Of a stretch of 64,000 bases of DNA, positions 52,004 through 61,055 are shown piece after piece (positions within the stretch are counted from its first letter, which is position 1; every line of letters starts with the position of its first letter). Both the position numbers and the translations under genes were made by a program. The notes below the pieces were generated by a model. That model saw only the letters and a program-made list of their open reading frames with translations. It searched no databases and was not told where the DNA came from. The stretch comes from Desulfopila aestuarii DSM 18488 (GTDB taxonomy: Bacteria > Desulfobacterota > Desulfobulbia > Desulfobulbales > Desulfocapsaceae): assembly GCF_900143695.1 (NCBI RefSeq), contig NZ_FRFE01000012.1:110345-174344 (forward strand), read 5' to 3'.

Positions 52004-52183
52004 CATGTACCTCACGTGTTGTCATTTTTCTCCGGAGAAGATCCAGGAGAAGGGCTCTGAGAGTTACCTCATCCGAATGCCACCCAGAGTGACATCCTAT
52101 TTGAGACCAGAGTAACAGGGAGGTAACACCCTGCATATCAGAGCAGGGAGGTATATGTTGTAGGACAAACTCCTACAAGATGA

Positions 52184-52206
52184 GAAAAGGAAATTAGTTA
52201 ATTTCC
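52184..52206 (-). terminator. Terminator of the NarL-type regulator operon
   Basis: GGAAATTAACTAATTTCC on the minus strand (stem of eight base pairs, 52206-52189) is followed by TTTTC, just after the regulator stop. A second perfect 8-bp hairpin (TTGTAGGA with TCCTACAA, 52158-52178) lies beyond it. Confidence 0.6.
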
Positions 52207-52214
52207 TCTACAAC

Positions 52215-52847
52215 CTACGAGACAAGACCCTCTTTCACTGCATAATAGGTAAATTCGGCATTGTGTCGCATTGCCATCTTCTGCATGGCTCGAACTCGGT
52301 TCGTACTGATGGTTTTCACACTCAGGCCGAGTTCGTCGGCAATCTCGGACACGGTTTTGCCGCCGGCAATCATCAACATCACCTGGTACTCACGGTCGGA
52401 AAGAAGCTGATGCGGCATTAACTGCTGATCCTGGTCCAAATAAAAAGCCAGCTTCTCCGCCATGGCAAGACTGATATATCTCCCACCTTTTGAAACCTTG
52501 CGAACTGCCGATACCAGCTCAGCCGGTGCGCTCTCTTTTGTCAGATATCCCCTCGCTCCAGCCTTGAGGGCCCGGATCGCGTACTGCTCCTCCGGATGCA
52601 TGCTGAGCATAAGCACCGCCTGGTCCGGATTCTGCTGCCGAAGCATTTTCAAAACCTCCAGACCATTTTTATCCGGCAAAGAGACATCGAGGAGAATCAC
52701 ATCAAAATGCCCAAGAGCCGCCTGCCTGACTGCTTCCGCTCCCGTTTCCGCCTCCACCACACCTCGCATGTCCTTTGATTCGGAAAGGATCTGTCGCACA
52801 CCCGCCCGAACCACTGCATGATCATCGGCCGTCAATATCTTCAGCAT
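52215..52847 (-). CDS. NarL/LuxR-family response regulator
   Basis: A 210-residue regulator: receiver with TADDHAVVRAG, phosphoacceptor in ILLDVSLPDKNG, LMLSMHPEE, and LTKESAPAEL. A C-terminal LuxR-type helix-turn-helix follows (LLSDREYQVMLMIAGGKTVSEIADELGLSVKTISTN). The start at 52847 is supported by AGGAGGGAGGG. It follows its sensor kinase gene by 14 bases on the same strand and is the natural partner. Its target genes are unknown; the neighbouring repeat-protein gene and the secretion operon are candidates. Confidence 0.92.
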   Translation of the reverse strand: MLKILTADDHAVVRAGVRQILSESKDMRGVVEAETGAEAVRQAALGHFDVILLDVSLPDKNGLEVLKMLRQQNPDQAVLMLSMHPEEQYAIRALKAGARGYLTKESAPAELVSAVRKVSKGGRYISLAMAEKLAFYLDQDQQLMPHQLLSDREYQVMLMIAGGKTVSEIADELGLSVKTISTNRVRAMQKMAMRHNAEFTYYAVKEGLVS

Positions 52848-52861
52848 CACCCTCCCTCCTG

Positions 52862-54172
52862 TTAATATGCATGGGGAAGATTGAGAAAAACCGTGGTCCC
52901 TTGCCCTGGCTCGCCGAAAACCCTCAATGAACCACCAACGAGCCATGCCCGTTCATGCATGCTCGCCAACCCGAGTGATCGATTTCCCCTTTTTTCATCT
53001 TCAGTAATCCCCCTGCCATTGTCACTCACGGTGAGTGTTACACCACCAGCGGCTACCATGAGACGAATGGTCACCCTGGATGCACCGGCATGACGGATAA
53101 TATTCGTTAACGCCTCCTTGAAAATACGGAAAACGGTGTTCCTGTATTGCTCGTCAAGCTCCATTTCTTCCGGTAGGCAAACGATATCAAAAAGTATTCC
53201 AAGCCGATCCCGCACCTTGTCCGCCTCCGCCTCGATCGCGGCCTGAAGCCCAAGATCATCCAGCACCCCCGGTCTGATCTCCGAGGCAATACGGCGAACA
53301 GTCTGAATTGTCTGATTCAACAGGCTCGCCATCCCCGTCAACTTTTCATCAACATCGGCATCGGTGGCGTCTTGATTACGGACAAGCCACTGGACATCCA
53401 TCAACAGGCCGGTGAGATTCTGCCCGAGTTCATCATGTATTTCCCGGGAAATAGTGCGGCGTTCCTGCTCACGGACCATTTCCAGATGGGTACTCACCTG
53501 ATGCAGCTTATTATGAGAATCCCTAAGCGCCTGTTCTGTTTTATTTCGCTCGGAGATGTCCTTGAAATCCTCGACAATCCCGACCAGTTCACGCCTGCTG
53601 TTATAAAATGGTGTTGCTGTCACGATACAGGGAATTCTGGAACCATCCTGCCGCATTTTGACCGCATCATACTCAACACGCGCTTCCCCTCTCTGTATCC
53701 GAATCATTGGGCAGGTATCGGTATGACAGCTCTCACCCTGAAACACCTCGTGACATTTCCGACCCACCACATCCATCGCTCCAACCCCAGCCAGGTGCAA
53801 AAAGGTGCTGTTGGCTCTCTGGATACTGAAGTCTGCGCCGATAACCCGCATTCCATCGGCCGCTGTATCAAATATCTGGACCAGTTCTGTATTGACTTTG
53901 ACCAACTCCTCCCGTGCATCGTTTAGTGCCTGTATAACCTTTCGGGAGTAGAAGCCAAAAGAGACAAACAGCGCGACAATGATGCAACGCATCCAGAGTT
54001 CATGCCTATCAGGCATCAGCAGGCTCAAGATAAAATCCCGCTGTTGATCGTAAAAAATCTGTGAATGGATAAATGACTCCAAGCCCCAGGACATTGCTCC
54101 GAGAACTACGCCAAGAACAACCAGACCATCAGATGAAAAGTAGGCGCTGGCACTGCTAGAATTACCGTTCAC
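52862..54172 (-). CDS. NarX-type PAS histidine kinase
   Basis: About 436 residues: two hydrophobic segments within the first 90 residues (DGLVVLGVVLGAMSW and MRCIIVALFVSFGFYS), a PAS domain with a cysteine-bearing loop (HEVFQGESCHTDTCPMIRIQ), then HisKA_3 (REIHDELGQNLTGLLMDV) and HATPase (FKEALTNIIRHAGAS, DNGRGI, GLASMHERAWLVGG). The PAS cysteine cluster could bind a metal or sense redox state. The GTG at 54172 with GGAGCGAGGG upstream is my start; no upstream ATG exists. Paired with the NarL-type regulator. Confidence 0.9.
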   Translation of the reverse strand: MNGNSSSASAYFSSDGLVVLGVVLGAMSWGLESFIHSQIFYDQQRDFILSLLMPDRHELWMRCIIVALFVSFGFYSRKVIQALNDAREELVKVNTELVQIFDTAADGMRVIGADFSIQRANSTFLHLAGVGAMDVVGRKCHEVFQGESCHTDTCPMIRIQRGEARVEYDAVKMRQDGSRIPCIVTATPFYNSRRELVGIVEDFKDISERNKTEQALRDSHNKLHQVSTHLEMVREQERRTISREIHDELGQNLTGLLMDVQWLVRNQDATDADVDEKLTGMASLLNQTIQTVRRIASEIRPGVLDDLGLQAAIEAEADKVRDRLGILFDIVCLPEEMELDEQYRNTVFRIFKEALTNIIRHAGASRVTIRLMVAAGGVTLTVSDNGRGITEDEKRGNRSLGLASMHERAWLVGGSLRVFGEPGQGTTVFLNLPHAY

Positions 54173-54865
54173 ACCCTCGCTCCAATTCCAAAGTTCCGTA
54201 AGTTGCAAAGTTTTGAGACGCCTAGTCCTGGCACCTCCCAATTCCGTCCCAACAGCTTCAGTTACCTAAACGCAAACAGAATCAAAAAGTTACAGACTGC
54301 GACACAGGTATCCTTTGAGAATTTGGTACTATCTTACTATTTTCGCCTCTATCGTTGTGCCTCCCGACAGTCTTCTGTTTACCGAACGGCCACGATTATT
54401 TTTTTATGAGATGTTACGACAGCTGTGCGCGTGAAGGATTTTCCGGTTTTAAAAGCACTTCAAAATCTCGATGATTTACAAATTCTGCTAAACGACCGCC
54501 AAACCACAAACATCCATGATACAATCTGTTACCATGTTCCAATTTTTAATAAATCACCGCAATTTCTTGACCATAATGGCATAAATATGAAATATTCCTT
54601 ACATATCAATGAATTACTCCACAAAAGAACGTCTTAAAAGATCTGGAAATACCATGACAGGTAGTATATATATTGAAAGTTATGAAGAATTTTCATTGAT
54701 TTTCAGGCTTCCCAACCGATATAGACAAGATCGGAAAATAACAAAATGAAAATATCATTTTTGCAGCGGGAAAAATGTCTCGTGCAATTCGCCCCCCCCA
54801 TGATCTTTACAGCATGAATCTTCGCTGAGTCTTATTATATCTTTACCCTTGAAAGGAAGGCGCAT
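54173..54865. other. AT-rich intergenic region upstream of the secretion operon
   Basis: About 690 unusually AT-rich bases between divergent genes. A 70-codon open frame (54425-54637) has neither ribosome binding site nor family features, so I do not call it. The region likely contains an extended regulatory zone for the TolC/ABC/HlyD genes. Confidence 0.4.
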
Positions 54866-56455
54866 ATGACCTTACAACCATTTAAAATCTCACTCAGAAT
54901 GGCATGCTTTCTTGCCCTTCTCTCTGGTCTCCTACTACCGGGCTTTCTTGCCGCTGCGGAACAGCCTGTCTCAGGCGCTGTCAGTCTTCAAGAGGTCTTT
55001 GAAGATATTACACGAACAGACCCTTCGATTCTTGAGGCCTATAATAGGTATCAGAGTGTTTTAGCTGAGCGTGGTATTGCAAAAAGTGAATTTCGCCCCA
55101 CCATCGGCACTACCCTCTCCGCTGGTCCTGAATGGACAGATGGAGTTCCCACAAATGATAAAAGTGAAAGCCTTTTTGCAACAACTGCCACACTTTTTGC
55201 CCGCCAAAATCTCTATAATGGCGGCAGAAGTACAGCCTTTGTTGCAGAAACCGATGCCCGCATCCTCGCTGCAGCCTATGACGTTCTGGACGTTGCCAAC
55301 AATGTCTACCTCGCTTGCGCTGAAGCCTATATCAACGTAATCAAGGCAAGGGATTTGTTGCAGATTGCTGAAGAAAATGCGCTCACCCAGGAGCGAATTA
55401 TGCGTCAGGTTCGGGAAAAAACCGATGCCGGCTTTAACCGGGTCTCTGAGTTGTACAACTCAGAATCACGTTTATCACTGGCCAAAGCCAGCTATATCTC
55501 CAGACAGCAGGACCTGAACCAGGCCCTGGTATATTTCCATCGCCAGTTCGGCCGGTTGCTGCGGCCAGAACAGTTTGTCAGACCCGAGCCGGCATACGCG
55601 CCGACCGGGACCCTGCCGGAAACAGTGGATGTAGCTTTAAAGAACCATCCGGCGCTGAAGGTTGCCAAATACAATATCGAGACTCGCCGCTATACCTATG
55701 AAAAATCCTTAGCGGCGGATCGCCCCTCCATAGATCTGGAGCTCAAGAGCCAATATCGGGACGATACCGGTGGCGAAAGAGGCGATACCACCCAAAGCGG
55801 TGCCTACCTGACCCTCAACTACAACTTCTGGGATGGCGGACTTCGCGAAAGCGAACAGGCCAGAGACCAGATGGCAATCAGGAAAGAATATCAGCGCTCC
55901 TATATCGAAAGGCGTAACGTCAATGAAACAGTCCGACTCGCCTGGAATATCATGGAGGCGGAAAATTACAAGACCAAGTACCTGAAAGACCATGTCGCTG
56001 AGAGCGCCAAGACCCTGGATGCATTCAAAGAAGAATATTATGTCGGCCGCCGTACCCTGCTCGATCTCCTCAATATGGAAAACGAATATACCGAGTCAAA
56101 AATATCCATGGCGGATTCGGACTTCGCCCATCTTATCTCTCTCTATCGGCTTATGCAGGCAACCGGAGCACTCCTCGATGAGTATGTTCCCGGGTTGCGC
56201 ACCGCGCTGAACCTTCCGCAACAAGACCCCGACAATACGGTCTCCTATGAAGGTCTGGATGAGAATCGTGACAAGGATGTGGTCGTTGATATTTCCGATC
56301 AATGCGACAACTCAGCGGTCGATTCAACGGTCAGACCGGCCGGATGTGAGGACGACAATGTCAATACCACTGGCTATCCGCATAGAGACGATAAACCGCT
56401 TCCTCCATACATTGAGCCTCAGAAATTCAACATACCGATCGAGCAGTTACAATAA
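54866..56455 (+). CDS. TolC-family outer-membrane channel of the adhesin exporter
   Basis: A 529-residue TolC/LapE-like protein: signal peptide (ACFLALLSGLLLPGFLAAA), two helical repeats (AEAYINVIKARDLLQIAEENALTQERIM and the later TLDAFKEEYYVGRRTLLDLLNMENEYTESK), and beta strands between (LTLNYNFWDGGLRES). Beyond the TolC fold, from about residue 450, it carries an extra tail with DKDVVVDISDQCDNSAVDS and AGCEDD. This resembles a thrombospondin type 3 repeat, an uncommon addition. The gene is 350 bases upstream of the ABC exporter gene and forms the outer-membrane part of the type I system. AAAGGAAGG precedes the ATG. Confidence 0.88.
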   Translation: MTLQPFKISLRMACFLALLSGLLLPGFLAAAEQPVSGAVSLQEVFEDITRTDPSILEAYNRYQSVLAERGIAKSEFRPTIGTTLSAGPEWTDGVPTNDKSESLFATTATLFARQNLYNGGRSTAFVAETDARILAAAYDVLDVANNVYLACAEAYINVIKARDLLQIAEENALTQERIMRQVREKTDAGFNRVSELYNSESRLSLAKASYISRQQDLNQALVYFHRQFGRLLRPEQFVRPEPAYAPTGTLPETVDVALKNHPALKVAKYNIETRRYTYEKSLAADRPSIDLELKSQYRDDTGGERGDTTQSGAYLTLNYNFWDGGLRESEQARDQMAIRKEYQRSYIERRNVNETVRLAWNIMEAENYKTKYLKDHVAESAKTLDAFKEEYYVGRRTLLDLLNMENEYTESKISMADSDFAHLISLYRLMQATGALLDEYVPGLRTALNLPQQDPDNTVSYEGLDENRDKDVVVDISDQCDNSAVDSTVRPAGCEDDNVNTTGYPHRDDKPLPPYIEPQKFNIPIEQLQ

Positions 56456-56804
56456 CATCATCGATCACCCTTATTCAGCAAGTGCTTATCGGAACTTCTT
56501 CACTCCGATAAGCACCTACTTGCAGTACTTAACTTCAATGCCGGACACACCACCCTGGAAAGACAACCACTACCGATATGCGTCCCCCTCAATGCGGCTC
56601 AGCCTCGCCTCTGCTGACGGAAACCGACCTCCTTGCATTTCAATTTGTCTTTCAATACAACTAAATAACGGATAAATACGGCATAAACCAATGATTACCA
56701 ATTTAGCCTTTTCGTCACAGGGGAACAGAGGACAATGGTGTCGGCGCTCAGCCTTCTGACTCTACCTGGCTTGAGCAGGCCTCTTTTACAGATCGGGATA
56801 GTAC
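56456..56804. other. Gap between the TolC and ABC genes with a strong hairpin
   Basis: GTGCTTATCGGA (56482-56493) pairs perfectly with TCCGATAAGCAC (56504-56515); no T-run follows. It may reduce read-through from the TolC gene to the exporter genes. The remaining 290 bases hold no gene. Confidence 0.5.
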
Positions 56805-58958
56805 ATGGTTGATAATTTACAATATGACCCTCTCTTGTTATGCCTGGTGGCACTGACCAAAATCGATAACAGACCCGCATCGGCGGAATCCCTGGTTGAA
56901 GGTCTGCCGTTCAATCCGGCGGAGGAGAAAAAGAGGTTATTCAGTATACATGGATCAAAATCAAACTTTTCCAGAGCAGCCAGCCGGGCTGGGTTCAACT
57001 CCAATCTGCAGCAAAGACCCCTTGATTCCATTCCTGCCGTGGTGCTCCCCGTCATCCTCCTGCTGAAAAATGACAATGCCTGTGTGCTGACGAAAATTTC
57101 ACCAGAAGAGAGGCGTGCCGTCATTATTATGCCGACAGTCGATGACACTCCCATTGAGATCGAACTGGACAAGCTGGAAGAGGAGTATCTCGGATATGTG
57201 TTCTTTCTCAAGAAGCAATATCAGGGTTTTGGCCGGGAAAATCTGATCACCGAAAGTATCAAGCAGGACAACAAGAACTGGTTTTTCGGCACCCTGTACA
57301 GGTTCAAAGATATCTACATTCGGGTGATTATCGCCACCCTGTTCATCAATGTCTTTGTAATCGCCGGTCCTCTTTTCACCATGAATGTCTATGACCGGGT
57401 TATACCGCATAACGCCATTGACACCCTGTGGGTACTGGCCATTGGCATCGGCCTGATATACATCTTTGATCTGACGTTAAAATTTCTCAGAACGATTCTC
57501 CTGGAACAAGCCGCCAAGAAGAGCGATATCATTCTCTCATCTATGCTCTTCCAACACTCCATGAATCTGAAAATGGTGGAGCGTCCCCGTTCGGTCGGTG
57601 CCTTCGCCAGCAACATCCGGGACTTTGACGGAGTTCGCTCCTTTTTTGCATCAACAGCCCTCACTGCCTTTATCGAACTCCCGTTCTCGGTGATTTTTCT
57701 TGTTGTGATCTACACCATCCACCCGGTTCTCGTCCTGCTGCCCCTGACCGTCGTTTTCGTGCTTTTTATCATCACCGTACCGATGAAGAATTCCATTCAG
57801 AAGATCGTCGACAGCACCCATCAGGCGATAGGGCGGCGCAACTCCATTCTGGTTGAGTCCCTGTCCAACCTCGAAACAGTGAAGGCGTTCAATGCCAGTA
57901 GCACCGTGCAGTGGCACTGGGAAGAGTCCACCGGTGACATTGCCTCCAAAAGCCTGGGGTCGAGAATCAGGTTCAGTTCGCTCTCCACTCTTTCGTCTTT
58001 TTTAACACAACTCTGCTCTGTGCTGGTCATCGTTGCCGGCGTCTACCTCATTAAAAACGGTGAATTGACAATGGGTGGCCTGATCGCAGTCAATATACTG
58101 GCGACCCGTACCATCGCACCCTGGACCCAGGCCGCAACCCTTCTCACCAACTACCAGCAGATGAAGACGGCTCTCCACTCCTTGAATGAGCTGATGGCCA
58201 AACAAGAGGAGCGCCCGGACGGTAAACGGTTTATCCGGCGCCCGGAATTCAAGGGTGACATTGAGCTGAAAAACGTCAGCTTCACCTATCCTGATGAGCA
58301 GAAACAGGCCTTAAAAAATATCAGCTTCAGAATAAAGCCCGGCGAACGGGTGGGCATAATCGGCGCGGTCGGCTCAGGCAAGTCGACCCTCAGCAACCTA
58401 TTGATGGGTTTTTTTGACGCCGAAAGTGGTTCTGTTTTTATTGATGGCCTCGACATCAAGCAAATCGACCCGGTGGACTTACGACAAAATGTCCATTTTG
58501 TTCCCCAGGAAGTAACCCTTTTCTCCGGTACCGTCCGGGACAACATTACCCTTAAATCGCCCCACGCAACCGACGCCGAAATTGTGAAAGCCGCAAATTT
58601 TGGTGTGGTAAATGCCCTGACAGATCGACATCCACTTGGGATGGATCTGCAGGTTGGCGAGCGGGGCCGAAATATTTCCGGGGGACAGCGTCAGTCCATT
58701 GCCCTGGCCAGGGCTTTCATCAGCGAGAGCCCGATTGTGCTTCTCGATGAGCCGACCAACGCCATGGATTACAACACCGAAATCAAGGTGATCAACAACC
58801 TCAACGAGGCCACAAAGGGCAAAACAACCATCATTATTACGCACAAGCCTTCTATTCTGGCGATTGTCGATCGGTTGCTGGTCATGGACGACGGCACCTT
58901 GGTGATGGATGGTCCCAAAGATGAAATTCTCGCAAAGCTTGGAGGAAAGAGCCTGTGA
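56805..58958 (+). CDS. Type I secretion ABC exporter (LapB-like)
   Basis: A 717-residue exporter. The N-terminal 135 residues form a C39-peptidase-like domain (DPLLLCLVALTKIDNRPASAESLVEGLPF), without a convincing catalytic DCG motif. The transmembrane domain covers about 150-440 (VFVIAGPLFTMNVYDRVIP is typical). The nucleotide-binding domain follows: Walker A GAVGSGKSTL, signature NISGGQRQSIALARA, Walker B PIVLLDEP, H-loop ITHKP. The family exports large RTX adhesins and toxins in one step. The HlyD-type adaptor gene overlaps by four bases. The giant adhesin encoded on the opposite strand downstream is the likely substrate. Confidence 0.93.
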   Translation: MVDNLQYDPLLLCLVALTKIDNRPASAESLVEGLPFNPAEEKKRLFSIHGSKSNFSRAASRAGFNSNLQQRPLDSIPAVVLPVILLLKNDNACVLTKISPEERRAVIIMPTVDDTPIEIELDKLEEEYLGYVFFLKKQYQGFGRENLITESIKQDNKNWFFGTLYRFKDIYIRVIIATLFINVFVIAGPLFTMNVYDRVIPHNAIDTLWVLAIGIGLIYIFDLTLKFLRTILLEQAAKKSDIILSSMLFQHSMNLKMVERPRSVGAFASNIRDFDGVRSFFASTALTAFIELPFSVIFLVVIYTIHPVLVLLPLTVVFVLFIITVPMKNSIQKIVDSTHQAIGRRNSILVESLSNLETVKAFNASSTVQWHWEESTGDIASKSLGSRIRFSSLSTLSSFLTQLCSVLVIVAGVYLIKNGELTMGGLIAVNILATRTIAPWTQAATLLTNYQQMKTALHSLNELMAKQEERPDGKRFIRRPEFKGDIELKNVSFTYPDEQKQALKNISFRIKPGERVGIIGAVGSGKSTLSNLLMGFFDAESGSVFIDGLDIKQIDPVDLRQNVHFVPQEVTLFSGTVRDNITLKSPHATDAEIVKAANFGVVNALTDRHPLGMDLQVGERGRNISGGQRQSIALARAFISESPIVLLDEPTNAMDYNTEIKVINNLNEATKGKTTIIITHKPSILAIVDRLLVMDDGTLVMDGPKDEILAKLGGKSL

Positions 58959-60349
58959 GTGCAGAAAACCAAGGCCCGGCCTCCCCTTCTCGAGAGGAGC
59001 AAATAGGTGACGGCCAATCACGATACAGTGGCAAGTACAGCAAGAGAGATGTCGAGTTCATGAACAGCCTGAGCGGTGCAATGCTTGCCGGCAGCTCATC
59101 CCGCCTCAATGTCCTTCTCTATGTGATCTGCCTGGTGATCGTTGCTGCTGTCATCTGGGCATATTTTGCCGAGCTGGATGAGCGCACCAAAGGCATAGGC
59201 CGTACCATCCCCTCACAACAGATACAGGTGGTCCAGAATCTGGAGGGTGGAATTATCAAGGAAATTCATGTCGTCGAGGGACAGTTCGTCCATGCGGGAG
59301 ATTTGCTTGTCACCATAGACGATACCGGCATCGGCAGCTCGTATAGCGAAAGCGCCAGCAAGATTAATGAACTGCGCGCCAAGTCCAGCCGACTTCGGGC
59401 CGAGGCAGGCATCACCGATACGCTCGTAGAGCTTGAAGGCGACCAGAATATGGCGCGCCTGATGGAAAATGAGAAACGTCTTTTTGCCACCCAGCTCCGA
59501 CAGTATGAGAATCAGCAATCTGTATTGCAACAGCAGCTACAACAGCGAAAAGTCGAGCTGGTGGATGCAGAGCAGGATCTCAAGTCGTTCAAAACCAGCC
59601 AGGACATGATCAACAGGGAGATGCAGCTCAGCCGCCCTTTACTGAAAAAAAACCTTATCTCCGAACTCGAATTTTTACAGCTGGAGCAGCGGGATCTGGA
59701 AAAGAAGCAGGAAATAAATCGCACCATCAAGAAAATCGAAAAACTGAATCTGCAGATTATCGAAGCAGAACAGAAGATAAAAGAATTAGAAGAAACACGA
59801 AAAGCAGAGGCCTTGGAAGAACTCAATGCTGCCATGGCCGAAATTGACAGGCTTACCTTTACCCAGGTGGCAATCGAAGACCGGGTAACCAGAACAAGTG
59901 TCCGCTCCCCGGTTGATGGTACAGTAAAACAACTTTTGATCAATACCGTCGGTGGAGTCGTTAAACCGGGCATGGATATCTTAGAGATTGTGCCGATCGA
60001 TAAAAACGTGCTGGTCGAGACAAAAATCAAACCCTCTGACATTGCCTTTATCTACCCCGGCCAGAAAGCGATATTGAAATTCACCGCCTACGACTTTGCC
60101 ATATATGGCGGCCTTGATGGGGAGGTCACCCTAATCAGTGCTGACACCATCACTGATGAAAAAGGGGAAGAATTTTATCTCGTTCGGGTGAAATGTGACA
60201 AAAATTATCTTGGGACTGAAGACAACAAGAAAAACATCATTATCGGTATGACAGCCCAGGTCGATATAATCACCGGCAAGAAAACGGTGATGCAATACAT
60301 CATGAAGCCAATACTCAGAGCAAAATACAACGCATTACGGGAAAGATAA
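58955..60349 (+). CDS. HlyD/LapC-type periplasmic adaptor
   Basis: A 464-residue membrane-fusion protein: one transmembrane helix (LNVLLYVICLVIVAAVIWAYFAEL), a lipoyl-like half motif (GRTIPSQQIQVVQNLEGGIIKEIHV), a long alpha-helical coiled coil (about 150-300, with LEQRDLEKKQEINRTIKKIEKLNLQI) and a closing beta domain (VRSPVDGTVKQLLINTVGGVVKPGMDILEIVP). The GTG start has GGAGGAAAG eight bases upstream and overlaps the ABC gene by four bases. It bridges the ABC exporter and the TolC-like channel. Confidence 0.93.
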   Translation: MSAENQGPASPSREEQIGDGQSRYSGKYSKRDVEFMNSLSGAMLAGSSSRLNVLLYVICLVIVAAVIWAYFAELDERTKGIGRTIPSQQIQVVQNLEGGIIKEIHVVEGQFVHAGDLLVTIDDTGIGSSYSESASKINELRAKSSRLRAEAGITDTLVELEGDQNMARLMENEKRLFATQLRQYENQQSVLQQQLQQRKVELVDAEQDLKSFKTSQDMINREMQLSRPLLKKNLISELEFLQLEQRDLEKKQEINRTIKKIEKLNLQIIEAEQKIKELEETRKAEALEELNAAMAEIDRLTFTQVAIEDRVTRTSVRSPVDGTVKQLLINTVGGVVKPGMDILEIVPIDKNVLVETKIKPSDIAFIYPGQKAILKFTAYDFAIYGGLDGEVTLISADTITDEKGEEFYLVRVKCDKNYLGTEDNKKNIIIGMTAQVDIITGKKTVMQYIMKPILRAKYNALRER

Positions 60350-60945
60350 TGGCAATAGTATGCTGTAGCCAGGACGACAAGCTGAAAGAAAAACTCGTCT
60401 CACTCTTTGGTGACAAGGGTGTACTTTTCTTCGCAGATATCAGTCTAGTGAAAGAAGACACCTTTCAGAAACGCGAAGTGGTTATTGTCGATTTGCCATA
60501 TACTACAATACCAGAAGTCAAAAATATTCCATTGCCCGTCATCGTCCTTACCGCAATCCCAACTTTCGAGGAATGTGTTGGATTAGTCCAGCGCGGCGTG
60601 AAAGGGTATGGTAATCGCCAGATGCGTGTGGACAACTTAGCCCAGGCTATAGGAAGTGTGAAAGAGGGACAGATTTGGCTTCCTCCTGCCATTATTACCC
60701 AACTGATCCTGACAGCAGTCGGCACTGATCGTACTCTTCACCAGGATGACACTATTCTGAGTGGCTTAAGTGAACGAGAACAGGAGGTAGCCCGCTATGT
60801 GGCTCAAGGCATGTCGAACCAGCAGATTGCTGATACGATTTTTGTGAGTCTGCGCACGGTTAAAGCGCATTTAAGCTCTATTTACGAGAAAACTGGATTG
60901 CGAAATCGGTTGGAATTGGGGTTGAGGTTGAAGGGGAGCCGGTAA
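60349..60945 (+). CDS. LuxR-type regulator with degenerate receiver
   Basis: A 198-residue DNA-binding protein. Residues 1-125 have receiver-like strand order (REVVIVDLPYTTIPEV, PVIVLTAIP, VQRGVKGYGNRQ), with Asp in VVIVDL at the expected position. The acidic pair and conserved Lys are missing, so phosphorylation is doubtful. The C-terminal LuxR helix-turn-helix (GLSEREQEVARYVAQGMSNQQIADTIFVSLRTVKAHLSSIY) is intact. It shares a TAATG junction with the adaptor gene and so is expressed with the exporter; control of the adhesin gene facing it is an attractive guess. Confidence 0.86.
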   Translation: MAIVCCSQDDKLKEKLVSLFGDKGVLFFADISLVKEDTFQKREVVIVDLPYTTIPEVKNIPLPVIVLTAIPTFEECVGLVQRGVKGYGNRQMRVDNLAQAIGSVKEGQIWLPPAIITQLILTAVGTDRTLHQDDTILSGLSEREQEVARYVAQGMSNQQIADTIFVSLRTVKAHLSSIYEKTGLRNRLELGLRLKGSR

Positions 60946-60993
60946 ACAACTGCATTGCTGCATATCTTCTGACCGAACAAAATTTCTTTAAAA

Positions 60994-61030
60994 AAAGATC
61001 CGTACCAGCACGACGCCGGTACGGATCTTT
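60994..61030. terminator. Bidirectional terminator between luxR-type gene and adhesin gene
   Basis: AAAGATCCGTACC (60994-61006) pairs with GGTACGGATCTTT (61018-61030), a 13-bp stem. It is followed by GCTTTTT on the plus side and by a T-run on the minus side. The two genes converge on it, so it ends both transcripts. Confidence 0.92.
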
Positions 61031-61055
61031 GCTTTTTGGTTATCGTGCTGGCTGG

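Noticed and set aside
54425..54637. 70-codon plus-strand frame upstream of the TolC gene
   Set aside because: AT-rich, no ribosome binding site and no recognisable feature.
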